DNA from: Carposina sasakii
Taxonomy: Eukaryota; Arthropoda; Insecta; Lepidoptera; Carposinidae
Length of the DNA stretch: 64,000 nt
Reading direction: 5' to 3'
NCBI GenBank assembly: GCA_014607495.2
Contig: CP053155.1
Span: 10,168,001 to 10,232,000, forward strand
A model generated the notes under the pieces. That model made no database searches. It was given only the letters and a program-made list of their open reading frames with translations, and was not told the origin of the DNA. A program made the translations under genes and the position numbers. Shown here one piece after another: positions 46,133-58,700 of the stretch (positions are counted from its first letter, which is position 1; each line of letters opens with the position of its first letter).

Positions 46133-46189
46133 CTTAAATAAATACATTAAAATGACAAAAAATAAATAATTATTTATTATTTAAAAAAA

Positions 46190-46440
46190 CAAATCTTATC
46201 TTACTAATATAAAAAGTTTGTGAGGAAGTACTTCGACATTTTGTTTTTCCTGCAGCACTAGTAAGGTATATAACTTAGATTTATGATTAATCTAAGGTAT
46301 AGAAATTATGCGGGATAAAAATATTGTCCCAGGATAAAAATTCATCAAAATCCATTCAGTAGTTTTTGCGTGAAAGACCAACAAACATCCTTATACACAC
46401 ATACATCCTCACAAATTTCCGCGTTTATGATATTAGTTAG
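46190..46440 (+). repeat. Helitron-like or related dispersed repeat
   Basis: Has TTACTAATATAAAAAGTTTG at its start and ATCAAAATCCATTCAGTAGT, with a second TTTATGATATTAGTTAG at its end. This arrangement is common in lepidopteran dispersed repeats and in the 63416 copy. No coding capacity. Confidence 0.5.
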
Positions 46441-47546
46441 TAAAATAAGATTTGTTTTTAAAATATAAGTACTCGTATATATATAAGTATATGTATATTA
46501 TTTAAGTATGGTGGAACTCCTAAGAATATTCGTTCTCACTAGTTGCCAAGTGCAATGCCAAGTGCAACGGAACTAGTGAGAATAAAAAGTCTCAGTACTT
46601 CGATGGGACAAATATCCAGTTCCATTGGATAGTGAGAATTTTAGAATATATATTTAGAATATAATAATTTTAGATAGAATTTAACTAATCACAAGATCAC
46701 CCTTTAATGACATTTTATGCTTATGAGAAATAAGCAAAATCATACCATCTGTAAAATTACAATTAGATTTAAATGAGGTTTTATTAATATAACTAAAGGT
46801 TTTATTAATAAAACAAATACTACCTACATTATATAAACCTAATAACTAGTTTAACCTACACGAAATTAATTTTTTTTTTGTTTAGTTTATCCCGAAGGAA
46901 AGGCAAGGGGAACTAAGCCTATACAGCCATTGTCTTTAGTAAATGATTTCTGAATTTATGATGGATGATAATGATGATGATGAAACGTCGGGAAAATCCT
47001 CAAGAACAAGTGTAAAATTAGTCAAAATGGAAAATTATTGCAGAAACAACTTACATGCGCCCATGAAGAAATCGTAATCCGGCTAAACTTTTACTCGGCT
47101 TACCTGCGTATAAAACCATGCACACGCACTAGATTCACATCACAAGTAATCAAAATATAACTTATCTACCAGAAAACATCACTTTACGGACACATGCAAG
47201 CCATTTACAAATAATTTTTCATTTTCACAAGAAAATTACACCTGCACCCTTCCAGCTTTTCCCGCCGAATCCCCACGAAATTAAATATATTTACAAAGTT
47301 GCCATCTACCGGGAGAATGCCTAGAATGCTGGCAGCATTGCCACGTTGTATGGCAATGCTAATTTTTTGCGCAAAAAAGAGACCAGTCTGGTCACGGGAG
47401 CTTTCACGTTATTTATTGGAAATTTTGCCGGTAGAGGCGATGAGCACAAACATCCTGAGAGCAGTGCAAAAAAATGGGTACACAGTAATAAGCCTCAATT
47501 TTTCAAATGTGAAATGACATAATTGAAAATTACAACATCACATGCC

Positions 47547-47830
47547 CACCTGCATCATTTATAGCAACTTTTGTTTTGTGACCGTATTTATAAATGCAAG
47601 ATTTAATATAGGTGGCTGTCGAACAAAAGTTCTTTTACGCGCATACAAGTTAGGTACTGAAAACGTGACGTCATAATGTGGTAGCCTGTGGAGCATTTTT
47701 TGGCAAGTTGTGATTTTGAAACTGTTATATCCCGGAAAGTTTTTACGTAGCGAAGTTTTCTTTTGCAAATGTTTCTTTTATTTTATGATCTTTCGATATA
47801 AATACTTACAAATAAAATAACTGTCAACAT
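47547..47830 (-). repeat. Inverted, end-less copy of the 15515 element
   Basis: Reverse-complemented it matches about 15530-15830: GATGCAGGTGG, AACAAAAGTTGCTATAAATG, GTTCTTTTACGC and TCGATATAAATAC appear in the same order. The 17-bp ends are missing. Confidence 0.65.
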
Positions 47831-47977
47831 CGGACAATAAGGAATTGGCGCGGAAAGCAAACTTTGCGGATAATCAAATTAAAAATGCATTTCCTGCGAG
47901 TAATGTCGTATAACTCAAAACAATGGTACTTGATCAGTATTTCAGTATTTTCCGGGCTGCCACACACACCCTATATA

Positions 47978-49281
47978 GAGTGAGTGGTTTTTATTACATT
48001 AAAACTCTAAAAAAATAAAATTATTTCTCAATTTGGGAACAATCCGCGGTTTAGAAGAGCGGAATACGCGGACCCATTTTTTGCTTCATTGCCCGGCATA
48101 CCTACATGTTGATGGCTCCTTCTGGGGTCTCGTTATTATATGAAGCCAGCCTGAGCTAAAGACTGTAAGTACTCGTAGCTGAGTTGCGAATGGGAAAGGA
48201 AAAAGTTCCACGCTGCATTTTTAGATAGTTTTTAAAAGCTGAATGAAGAAGGACGATCTACTATTTTTATAATACACAGTACGGTACATACCTATAGCGA
48301 CTAAATTTGTCTGAGACTTTAAAGTTTTATGATCTTTTAATGCGCATACCTCCACTGGCACCCTTTTAACCTTTGGAACTCGGGTTTTAACGACATTGTT
48401 TTGAAACTATTTTAAAAAGGAAGGTTGTTTTTAACATTATCTAATAACTTTTCTACATAGTATAGGTAGGTAGGTATCTACCATTAACCCCGTCTCTCAG
48501 AGGGAAAATAAATAGATATATATCATAGAATTAGATAGGTACTATAGAATTTTTTTTAAATAAGGCCAGCATATTTGTTTTGTTTCAACGTTTGGTTTAG
48601 AACAAAGAGGAGATGGTTTAAAAGTATAAAATTATCACTTACTACCTACTTATCAATTCTATCAGTGCATAAGTTACAGAACCAATGTTCCGAGTTGTTT
48701 ATTATAAGTAGGTCTAATAAAATGATTTAGGCACATGTTGCTCTGGCGGGAAGTACCTACCTAGGTACATTCGTTAGAGAGTATGTAGGTATATTCTTTG
48801 TACATAGTATTGATAAGTAATGGTACCTACTTGGATAATACATATATGTACATACACACCATGTACATACATGTATTTAGATGATACAGAATAGGAAGTA
48901 AAGATTCGTTTATACATATACTTTGGTGTTTTCTGAGCTGTGCTTTTTATAAATTTGGCTGGACATCACCAATTTGGCTGTAAGATTAACTTTTCTGTTG
49001 CTTCAGTTACTTTCAGGGATTATAAAAAACTGTCTGTAATACCAGCTTAAGAAGAAATGCTTAGCTGAATGGACTTTTTGAATTAGATATACCAACCAGG
49101 CAACCAATAACAGAGCTCCTCCTGGCTGCTACGCCCAGGGGCGCCCGGGCGCCTGCCGCGCGACGCATGATTTTTATTAATCATATTTAAATAATAAATA
49201 ACTCATAAGTTACACAGTTAACGGTAGGTAAAGTTCAAATCTACTGATTTGACTGTGGACAGACTTCTACGCTATTAACAC
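47978..49281. other. Intergenic stretch with no gene
   Basis: AT-rich with TAGGTA-type motifs. A GC-rich patch (49120-49165) contains CCCAGGGGCGCCCGGGCGCC, a short palindrome-like sequence. No exon recognised. Confidence 0.5.
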
Positions 49282-49530
49282 TCATCATCATCATCATCAG
49301 CCTATTTCAGTCCACTGCTGGTCGTAGGCCTCCCCCAGGGCACGCCATAAATACCATGAGGGGTATTTGCCCATAGTCACCACGCTGGGCAGACGGGTTG
49401 GTGACCGCAGTTTGTATTTTGGACTATGTTGTCAACACGGGAGGCGCTGCTGCCCACCTCCCGGGAACCCTTAATCGCGTCGTACGATACCCACGGGCTG
49501 ACATGGGGTGGTACGAATTCTACTCTGCCG
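49282..49530 (-). repeat. RTE-type LINE 3' end
   Basis: Opens (CAT)n, CAGCCTATTTCAGTCCACTG and continues through GTAGGCCTCCCCCAGGGCAC to GGTACGAATTCTACTCTGCC. A homologous fragment in the other orientation is at 61697-61932. Confidence 0.75.
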
Positions 49531-49752
49531 GCACCACGCGGCCACTAATGTTAACACTAATGTAGGGATATAAAATGTGAAGTTGGCAATACATACAAAG
49601 AAAAAAAAAAAAGAAATGTCAAATGGTGTGTTTGGATTTTCGTGTGTTGGAGTCTGTTTAATCCTGAAATAAATTTAATTTTGCGTTGAATTTGTAATAT
49701 ATAATCGTGATATCTTTATGATTACTTGAAGAATCAAAAGGAACACTTAAAA

Positions 49753-52700
49753 ATGGGGCGTCGATCAATTAATACCACTAAAAGTGGTAAATACATGAAC
49801 CCTACTGACCAAGCAAGTAAGTAACCTCTTAAAAAATATTATTTGTATTGATTATGTACCTATACCTTTTAAAACACTATAGTACATTAGTTTTAGATAC
49901 AAACAGAACATATATATCAACCTCTATTAAATTCATAAAACTCTGATATGCTTCATAGACCATCTCTGGAATATCAGCAGGTACAAATCAGTAATACTAA
50001 GTATAGGTACCTACCTGTACCTACTCTTAATATTTCACAATATTGTGTTACCTTTATCTCGTTGGAAAAATGTACTATATTATCTAAAACACTCACAACA
50101 AAAACACTGTAATTTTATCACATTTTCATCTGACACTTGCAATTTTTTGTAACCAGATTATGCTAAATTTAGGACCAAATAAGCTTAAAAATAAATGCTG
50201 TGACTCAGTATAAAAATAACTTTGCTTTTTAAATTTCTCTTTAAGGAAAAGAAGCAAGGAAGAAAGAGCTGAAGAAAAACAAACGGCAGCGACAAATGGT
50301 CAGAGCAGCGGTCCTCAAAATGAAGGACCCCAATCAGATTTTAGATGAACTTCAGAAGATTGATGAAATGGGTATAATTACTTGATTCTAGTTCTGTAGA
50401 TACTAGCAGTTAGTTGCTCCTTTACTTTGTTGCACTTTCAGAGAATATAATAGATGCATTAACTATTTACAGTGATTTTAGTGTAACAAGGATTTGCTAG
50501 CACATACAGCAAATTCAAACAAACATGGATGTGTGTCCTACTTAGAAATAATTTTTTGTCAAGAAAAAATTTTTAGGAAACAGAATGACACCATTATAAC
50601 TAATAAACTACATAATAGGCATTAGTGAGCTCTTTGTTTTCTATAATGATGAATCTAAATAAGAATCTGAACAAATTATTTTAGTTCAACATAACCCTAT
50701 TGTTATAATGTGAATAATCAAACAATTTATTAGTTATAAAATTATTAATAAAGAAATGGAAAAAATTCCTCACCCGAATGGGAATCGAACCCACAACCTC
50801 TGCATACCGTGCTAGCTCTCTAACCACTGAGCTACCGGGTCAATTACTCGGATGATGAATTTTACCATCTCTTTTCTAAATTACATATTGGCAACGTTAT
50901 TTTTCATCCCGATAGCTTTACACTAGCCAAATCTCAGCAAACAAAGCTGAATCCCTCAGCACAATGTTTAAAGATGAAACGATCAACCATATCCGAACGG
51001 ATTATATTAATGGAGAAGTGTTTTTTATAAATTTATCTTAGTCACGATATTATATTATAAATTTTATTAGTTTGCAGATATCGCTAACTTTTCTCTATAG
51101 AACTATTTTAATTTATAGAGTTTAATGTACTCCAACCATCACCCTTAAATGAGAAGGTGCTGAAGGAAAAGAGAAAGAAATTGAAAGAAACCTTCGATAG
51201 AGTCCTGAAGATGTATGTAAGTAGATGTTCAGTTCAATAATGAAATTATAAAAAATAGTAGGTAAGACATCGGAAGTAAAAAATTGTATAAAACTAAAAT
51301 TCAAAAATGAAGGTTTTTTCATACATTATTTTTTCAGGATAAAGATGAACCAGAAAAGTGGGTGGAACTTAAAAGACAAGAGATGGAATATGAGAAAAGA
51401 AGAGCACATCTAATATCTTACTATGAGTCAGTTAAGCATGCCCAGTCTGTGCAGATTGATGATATTCCTTTGCCATCTATTCAAGTAAGTGGTCTGTGAT
51501 TAATAAATATTGTGTTGCTGTATAATTTCTTACTATCTTTGTAAATATTTCATATTTTGTTTTTTTTTTGTGTGTACATTAAAGAATTATGAATTACTAT
51601 AGTGAAAAGATTGAATATTAATAAAAACTAGAAATATTGGTGAGGGCTTTTTGCTAAGGAGTTTCCTTTAATATCCAATCTTGCTCAGGTGTTCCTCAAT
51701 ATGTTTGACAGAAGGTTTGACTGTGAGTACATGCAACATTGTCATATGGTGCATGTACTCACATCCAAGCTCTCATATTTCGAGAGTGAATATAATGTAA
51801 ATGGAATGAATAAATACTACTACTAACATAGATTAAGAAACTACATACTTACAAAATATGTGTTGAATTATATTACATGAAATAAATGACTATAATAATA
51901 TTAATTGAATTATACCAAAGAGTCAAAGAAGGTGTACAGTAGGTTATCTTAAGATATTACTACTTATGTGTGCATTACATTATCTTGATTTGTTATAGGT
52001 ACCAGATAATAATATGGTATACTTGCCTGCACAAATACCTCTGCCAATGGAGGTAACTCACAACAATGCAGTCAAACCCATTCTCAAGAAAGACTCTGTT
52101 TATAAGGTAAGTTATTATCACAGGGTTCATTAAGTCACTTGACTGATGGGATATATGGAAAATTAATAAATTGTTGATAAAATTATAAAAAAACCTTTCT
52201 ACATAAGACTCATAGTATGATATCAGTGAAGGTTTATAATGACACAGACAAATAGCACATAACTATATAGGTATCTCTATCTGAAGATATTTGTGTAAAT
52301 GTACCATGTCTCCCAATTGAAAAAGGTATTTGGATCATTGTAAAATTTTGAGCCTGCAGATAAACTTGTCCCCAGAAGAAAATATTTGGATTTTATAGCA
52401 ATATTTTGATAATTGATTATTTAATTGTGTCAAAATAAAACTGATTATTGGAATGATCTAAGTACTGAAAATAGTTTAAATCATGTATCTCACTCAGACC
52501 AATTTTGTCAGTAACAGAATGGTCATCATTGGTATTTCAGTATAGACACCTGAGACGGTAACAGAGTTGTACATTTTGCATACCACTAGCTATAAATTGT
52601 GGAAATTAAAGAAAAACCAAGAGTAATACGTCAAGCTTATACTGTTTATATCAATTTAAGAAGTTAGTACAGATTCCAACGCATTATAAACACTTAAATT

Positions 52701-55700
52701 TCAGGACCTTTCAAATTCTTAGCTACTGCTCAAAATTTGACGATGACCCATTTAATAAATTATACTTACTATACAATACTGTTTGATTTCCGGTTCCGGT
52801 TGTAATAGAATACACACACAGTTTATATTGCTCCATAAAATTATCCGAAAATTAGTGCTAAAAGTGAACACTCGCGTAGTAAAATCGTCAAAAAGTGAAG
52901 AACATAACCAGACAGTCATCTCTTAATAATAATATCACTGTGAAGTTTCGGTTAAAGAACAGAATCCTCTTAGAAAATTCAAGTTGAGGTTAGAAATTGG
53001 AATACCGGCCATTCATTTCATTTCACCATAGACAAAGAAAACTACTTGATTGACGCTGTCATATCTGACGTCTGTCAACCACTAGATATAGGGTTGCCAG
53101 CCCAAAAGTATTACCAGTGCACAAACAAAACTGCCAAATTTGGGAAAATGGAAGAACAAATGCAACTACTTCTGAAAAAGTTAAAAGAAGAAATGGAATT
53201 GCAGACGACAAAAATTACTGAAAACGTCACAAAGAGTGTTATTGAAAATGTTACTAACAGTGTATCAGCCACAATTGAGGAAAAATTCTATTCTATTCTT
53301 GTGGAAAACACAGCTCTTAAGAAAGAAGTGCAGGAATTAAGAAATAAAGTTCAAGCCATAGACAAGGAAACAAGAAGAAATAACCTTATCCTGCATGGTC
53401 TACGAGAAACTGAACAGAATGAGACCCAGCTGCTGGATCTTGTTCTGGATAATTTTAACCAAACAGTTGGGTCTACAGAAAAATACCACAAATGGGATAA
53501 ATGGGAAATCAACAAGGCATACCGTATTGGGAAAAAAACTGATAAATTTATAAGACCAATAAAGGTTAGTGTCACGTTAAACTGGCGCAAAAACGAACTA
53601 CTCAACAAAGAAAACAAGAACAAATTCCCAGAAGGAACATATGTAACGGAGGATCTATCAAAACAGGAGCTTGAACAAAGGAAGGCATTAATACCAAAAC
53701 TAAAGGAAGCTAGAGAAGCTGGAAAATACGCAGTTATAAGGAATGGCAAACTTCTAATACGTGAAAAATCGGAACCTGAGAAGAGAAAAAGACCTCCATC
53801 TTCATCGCCAACCACATCAATAGACAATTCCAACAAACTTCATGAGGCATATAAAGTAGTACAGCCAGCCAAAATGACGAGAATCAATGCCTTTGACGCA
53901 ATGAGAAACAAGCCCCAAAAAAACTAACTGACAAAGGCCGGAACACAAACTTCATATCAACCACTACTAAGAAAAAAACTAAAATAAAATTCCCCAAGCC
54001 GGCTGGTCACCGAGGGGATAATGACCAACGCCCCCTAACCCAGAACAAAGAAAAGCAAAAAACCAATAAAGACAACTTTCTACATATATGTACATTAAAT
54101 ACCAGAACACTTCGAACTCCAGAAAGTCTACATGAGCTAGAATTAGCATTATCACACATAAAATGGGACATTGTGGGCCTCAGTGAAGTTAGACGACTAG
54201 GAGAAAATATGGAGGATCATGGCAGCTTCCTTATGTACTATAAAGGAGTAACACCCGGCCAATACGGCACAGGTTTTTTAGTAAAACCAAAACTGAAACC
54301 CTACATAGAGGAGTTTATTGGAATATCGGAACGTATAGTAATACTCAACATAAAACTGCCACTTGGGAAACAACAAGAAACATGGTCCATCATACAAGTT
54401 TATTCACCAACTGAACTATCCAGCAAAATAGAAATAGAATATTTTTACTCTTCGCTAACAGATGCAATTAAAACTTATGGACATAAGAATTTAATAGTGA
54501 TGGGTGATTACAATGCAAGGATTGGAAACAGAGGCATAGGAGAAGAGCTAGTGATGGGCCCATACTGTCTAGGCAAGCGCACACGAAATGGTGGAAAACT
54601 TATCCAACTAGCATATGAAAACAATATGAAAATACTCAACAGTGTATACAAACAAAGAAATAACAACAGATGGACTTGGATATCTCCAGATGGTCTCCAC
54701 AAGAACGAGATAGACTATATTCTTACTACGAAACCTAAAATGTTTCATGACTGCAGAGTAATAAATAATTTAAACTTCAACAGCAACCACAGAATGGTAA
54801 GGGCTAAACTTTACTTTGCAACTTCTAAGAAAAACAGACCCTTCATACTGAAACCAACTACCACACTTATCGAAAATAGTCAAAACTTAAAAGAAAACCT
54901 TCAAAATTTTACAAGACTCACAGAAAACCTAGGTACCCGAAATAAATATGACAAATTTGAGGAACTCCTACACACAAAGGAAAGCAGTAAACCTAAAATA
55001 AAAAGTAGATCAGAGAAATGGCTTACAAACGAAACCAAGGAATTACTAAAAACTAGAACGGAACTAATATCTCTACCTGGGAAGACGAAACAAGACAGAC
55101 AAAATATTTCTAAAATCAGCAACAAAATAAAGCTAAACATGAGAAAAGACCGACAAAGACACAGGCTGGCACTTCTGGAAAATTGCATTCAAAGAACAGG
55201 CGGGACTAAAAAAGTGAAAAAACAGTTATTGGACAAAATAGACTGGATACCTAATATCTCGGATAAAACAGGTAAAATCAAAACCAGTCGTCCAGAAATT
55301 ATCTCTATAGCCACAACTTTTCAGAGATTTATACACAAAGAAGGATAACAGCCATCCGACAGACATAACAGGTGATAGCGTGGTGCCAGACATATTACCT
55401 GCAGAAGTGGAAAAAGCAATAAAAACACAAAGAAGAGATAAGGCTCCTGGAGCGGATGGTATTAGTAACGAATTTCTGACTAATAACATAGATATCCTTG
55501 TACCACCTCTCACCAACATATTCAATGATGTGCTACAAAGTGAGATAATCCCCAATCAATGGACTACTTCAACAATCATACTATTACACAAAAAAGGTGT
55601 CAAAAACAACATTAACAACTACCGCCCTATTAGCCTGATGTCAAATATATACAAAATCTTCGCCAAAATTATCCTCAACAGAATGACTAAAATCCTAGAT

Positions 55701-58700
55701 GAAAGTCAACCGAGGGAGCAAGCAGGATTTAGGAGTGGATATTCAACTCTGGACCATATATATACAGTTAAACAACTCTTTGAAAAAGCAAAAGAATTCA
55801 ATATCACCCTTTACTGTTGTTTTGTGGATTATAGCAAAGCCTTCGACTCACTTGAACATGACAAAATCTGGCAAGCCCTAATAAACCAAGGAGTTGAAAT
55901 CAAGTACACCAGAATCCTAAAAAACGTCTATGAAAACAGCAAGGCCAAAATTAAGTTGGACAGAGAGGGTGAAGAAATTAAAATTGGAAGAGGAGTCCGT
56001 CAGGGCGATCCAGTATCACCAAAACTCTTCACGGCGGTGTTAGAAGAGGTATTCCGTAAATTAAATTGGGACGAATGTGGATTATCAATCAATGGATTAA
56101 ATCTATCGCATTTAAGATTTGCGGATGATCTGATAATAATCTCACATTCCAAAGACAGACTGAATGAAATGATATGTGACCTAGATACAGAAAGCCAAAA
56201 AGTGGGGTTGTGTATGAACAGTCTGAAGACAAAAGCCATGACCAATGGAAAACAAGAACCCATTTACCTCAACAACAACATGATCGAATATGTAGACGAG
56301 TACCTATACCTAGGTCAAATTATATCCCCACATGACTCAACTATGAAAGAACTTGACAGACGTATTGGAAACGGGTGGAAACAGTATTGGAACCTAAAAG
56401 AAATTATGAAAAATAAGGAAATGAGTATGACCATAAAAAGGAAATTGTTTGATACGTGTATACTTCCTGTTCTAACTTATGGTTGTCAATCATGGGCACT
56501 TAACAAATCCTTAACAAAAAGCTAGAAATTTGTCAAAACGCTATGGATCGAAGTATGATGGGAAAGCGACTATCTGATAAAGTTAGAAATATAGATATAA
56601 AGAAATGTACTAAAACAAAAGATATTACTACAACAATTAAGAGGTTAAAGTGGAAATGGGCAGGTCACACAGTCAGAGGGAGAGAAAAGTGGTCTAAAGC
56701 AATAATGTACTGGTTTACCGGAGACAAAAAGAGGAAACGTGGCAGGCCAACAAGAAGATGGGATGATGAAATTAAAAGTGTGGCAGGAGGTTGCTGGACT
56801 ACAATAGCAAAGGATAGGGATAAATGGAAAGAGTTAGGGGAGGCCTTTGCCTACAAAAGGCATACAGACAGTAAATAATTAATTATATATGTTAAGAGCA
56901 AAAATGTATTTACAAAATAATTGTCAGAAATAAAGGCTATTTTAATTTAATTTAATTTAAATACAATACTGTATATACCGATCAATATTTTTTTTATTTG
57001 TGTACAATAAAGAATAAGAATTAAATTCAAATACTTCAATCGAATACATTCAAATCAATCATGCTTTGCCAAGATGTGAAGTCCACAATTTGATTGACAG
57101 GAGAAGCCGTCGGGTGCGGAAGCCCCGGGAGTGCCTCCGGGCGCTCCTCCGGACTTCGCCAAACTCCTCGCGGCGGCTAGAGGAGAGAACATAGTGCAGA
57201 AAGAGAAGAAGAGCCTGCGCTTCTCTGATGTGCCTGATGAGGGTCCGCCGGGAGAAGCTGTATGTATGCTGTGTACCACTATCTTCTTCTTATGTACTTG
57301 TGTACTACTGTGATCTTGAAAGCTACGCGATTTTGATGCGGTTTTCTTTTAAATAGATAGAGCGATTTAAGAGGAAGGTTTACATGTATAACTAAGGATC
57401 CGCCCCGGCTTTGCACAGGTGTCCCTTTCACGTGGATAAAGTCGTGGGCCGCCGATATAGAAAAGTCGAAAGGGTAATTTTATTATTTTTGTCTCCTTAA
57501 GAACCATTCTCGTACTTCAAGGAATATTCTAAAAAAAGAATGAGCGCAATCGGTTCAGCTGTTCTCGAGATTCTACATAGCAAAATACCACTCCCTGATT
57601 AATCACGAAATCACAGAAACTATGACCAACTTGAAATTTGCCAGGCAGGTTATAGAGTGTACCTGCGCTGAGAACGGATAGTCGGATATTAGGAAACTCC
57701 ACCCCTAAGAGGGTATTACAAGGGTTGGAAGTTTGTATGAAAGTCCTATGTTTTTGAAGTAAGGATTTTCTGACATTTCCATGAGAACGAGATATAATGG
57801 GAATTATAAAGGTCACGCGGACGCTGTAGTGGGCGTCCGTTAGTAATATATATCCTATTAGCCCTGTGCTGATGCGGGGTTCACTATACCAGCTACATCC
57901 GCTACATTTCGTTCCATGTCGTATAGTCGACAGAATTGTGTAAATACGTGAAAACAATAATAAATATCTTTCAGGGCCGTCCCCAAGAGATAAAGAAAGC
58001 GGCGCCTCCAGCCATTCTAACCAAATTCGACGGAAAAATTGACTGCCCGCCTGACTGCAACCCTGAACTAATAGCCAGCGCGCCCAAACCCACCTCGCTG
58101 CAGCAGCGAATGCTCGCGCTCTCGGGACAGAACATCGACGAATTCATGAAGGAAATGGAAGAGGTGCATAAGAAGAGGGAACGCGATCGCGCCGCCGATC
58201 TGAACGCTCGGTAAGTTACGCTAATTTAACATCGATAAATTCATGAAGTAAATGGAATAGGTACATAAGAAAATCTCTACGTGTAACGTTGCAGCAACAA
58301 ATATCGCTATATTATAACATCGATGAATTGATAAAGGAAATGGAAAAGGTGCTTAAGAAGAGGGAACGCGATCGCGCCGTCGCCGATCTGAATGCTCGGT
58401 AAGTTACGTGTATCGTTGCAGCAACAAATATCGCGCTATTAGAACATCGATGATTTCATAAAGGAAATGGACGATCGCGCCTTCGATTTGAATGCTTGGT
58501 AAGTTACGTGTATCGTTGTAGCAACAGATATCGCGCTATTAGAATTTCGGTAAATTCATGACGGAAATGGAAGAGGTGCATAAGAAGAGTGAACGCGATC
58601 GCGCCGCCGATCGGAGGAGTAAGCACGAACCTCTCTAGAGTCCGTAACGCTATCCAACTGTCAAATCACATAGATTTTGCTATCGAGTCGCTAGCGTTAC

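Larger units (their letters stand above)
45821..46638. mobile_element. Foldback element inside MITE family C
   Basis: Arms 45821-45955 and about 46503-46638 are inverted copies (GGAGTTCCACCATACTTAAA against AAGTATGGTGGAACTCCTAA; TTCTCACTA at both outer ends). The outer junctions fall where the intact family C copy reads ATTTAACTAGTCACAGGATC without interruption. Its centre is itself filled by an RTE end and a Helitron-like repeat. Confidence 0.75.
45515..47977. mobile_element. MITE family C, second copy, split by nested insertions
   Basis: The left part (TACAGGCTGAAAGTGATAGC, AGGCAAATATTTATATGGCG) and the right part (CATTTCCTGCGAGTAATG, ending CACACACACCCTATATA) match the two ends of the intact 269-bp copy at 19277-19545. 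Some 2.2 kb of other repeats separate them: a foldback element, an RTE end, a Helitron-like copy and an inverted copy of the 15515 element. Confidence 0.75.
52771..56972 (+). mobile_element. Near-complete two-ORF LINE with perfect 12-bp target duplications
   Basis: ATACAATACTGT occurs at 52771-52782 and 56961-56972, exactly flanking a 4.18-kb element (52783-56960). That element has a 5' UTR, ORF1, ORF2 and a TTTAATTTAA tail. Perfect duplications and a long 5' end point to a recent, essentially full-length insertion. It lies in the sense orientation in Wbp11 intron 5, making that intron 5.0 kb. The splice sites are unaffected. RTE-like by the ORF2 tail, but with an L1-type ORF1. Confidence 0.9.

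Noticed and set aside
50771..50841. A functional tRNA gene
   Set aside because: A and B boxes and D/T arms are present, but the anticodon stem does not pair and the acceptor has a mismatch. It is better explained as a SINE head or tRNA pseudogene.
53351..53836. 161-codon frame antisense to LINE ORF1
   Set aside because: It is the mirror of a real coding frame, and the same applies to antisense frames over ORF2 and over Hsp10 and GFOD.
58295..58398. Copy 2 of the exon 7 tail as a usable Wbp11 cassette exon
   Set aside because: It is open with splice-like borders, but exon 7 ends in phase 2, and joining to this copy at 58295 gives an in-frame TGA after about 11 codons. It cannot extend the protein as a simple cassette.
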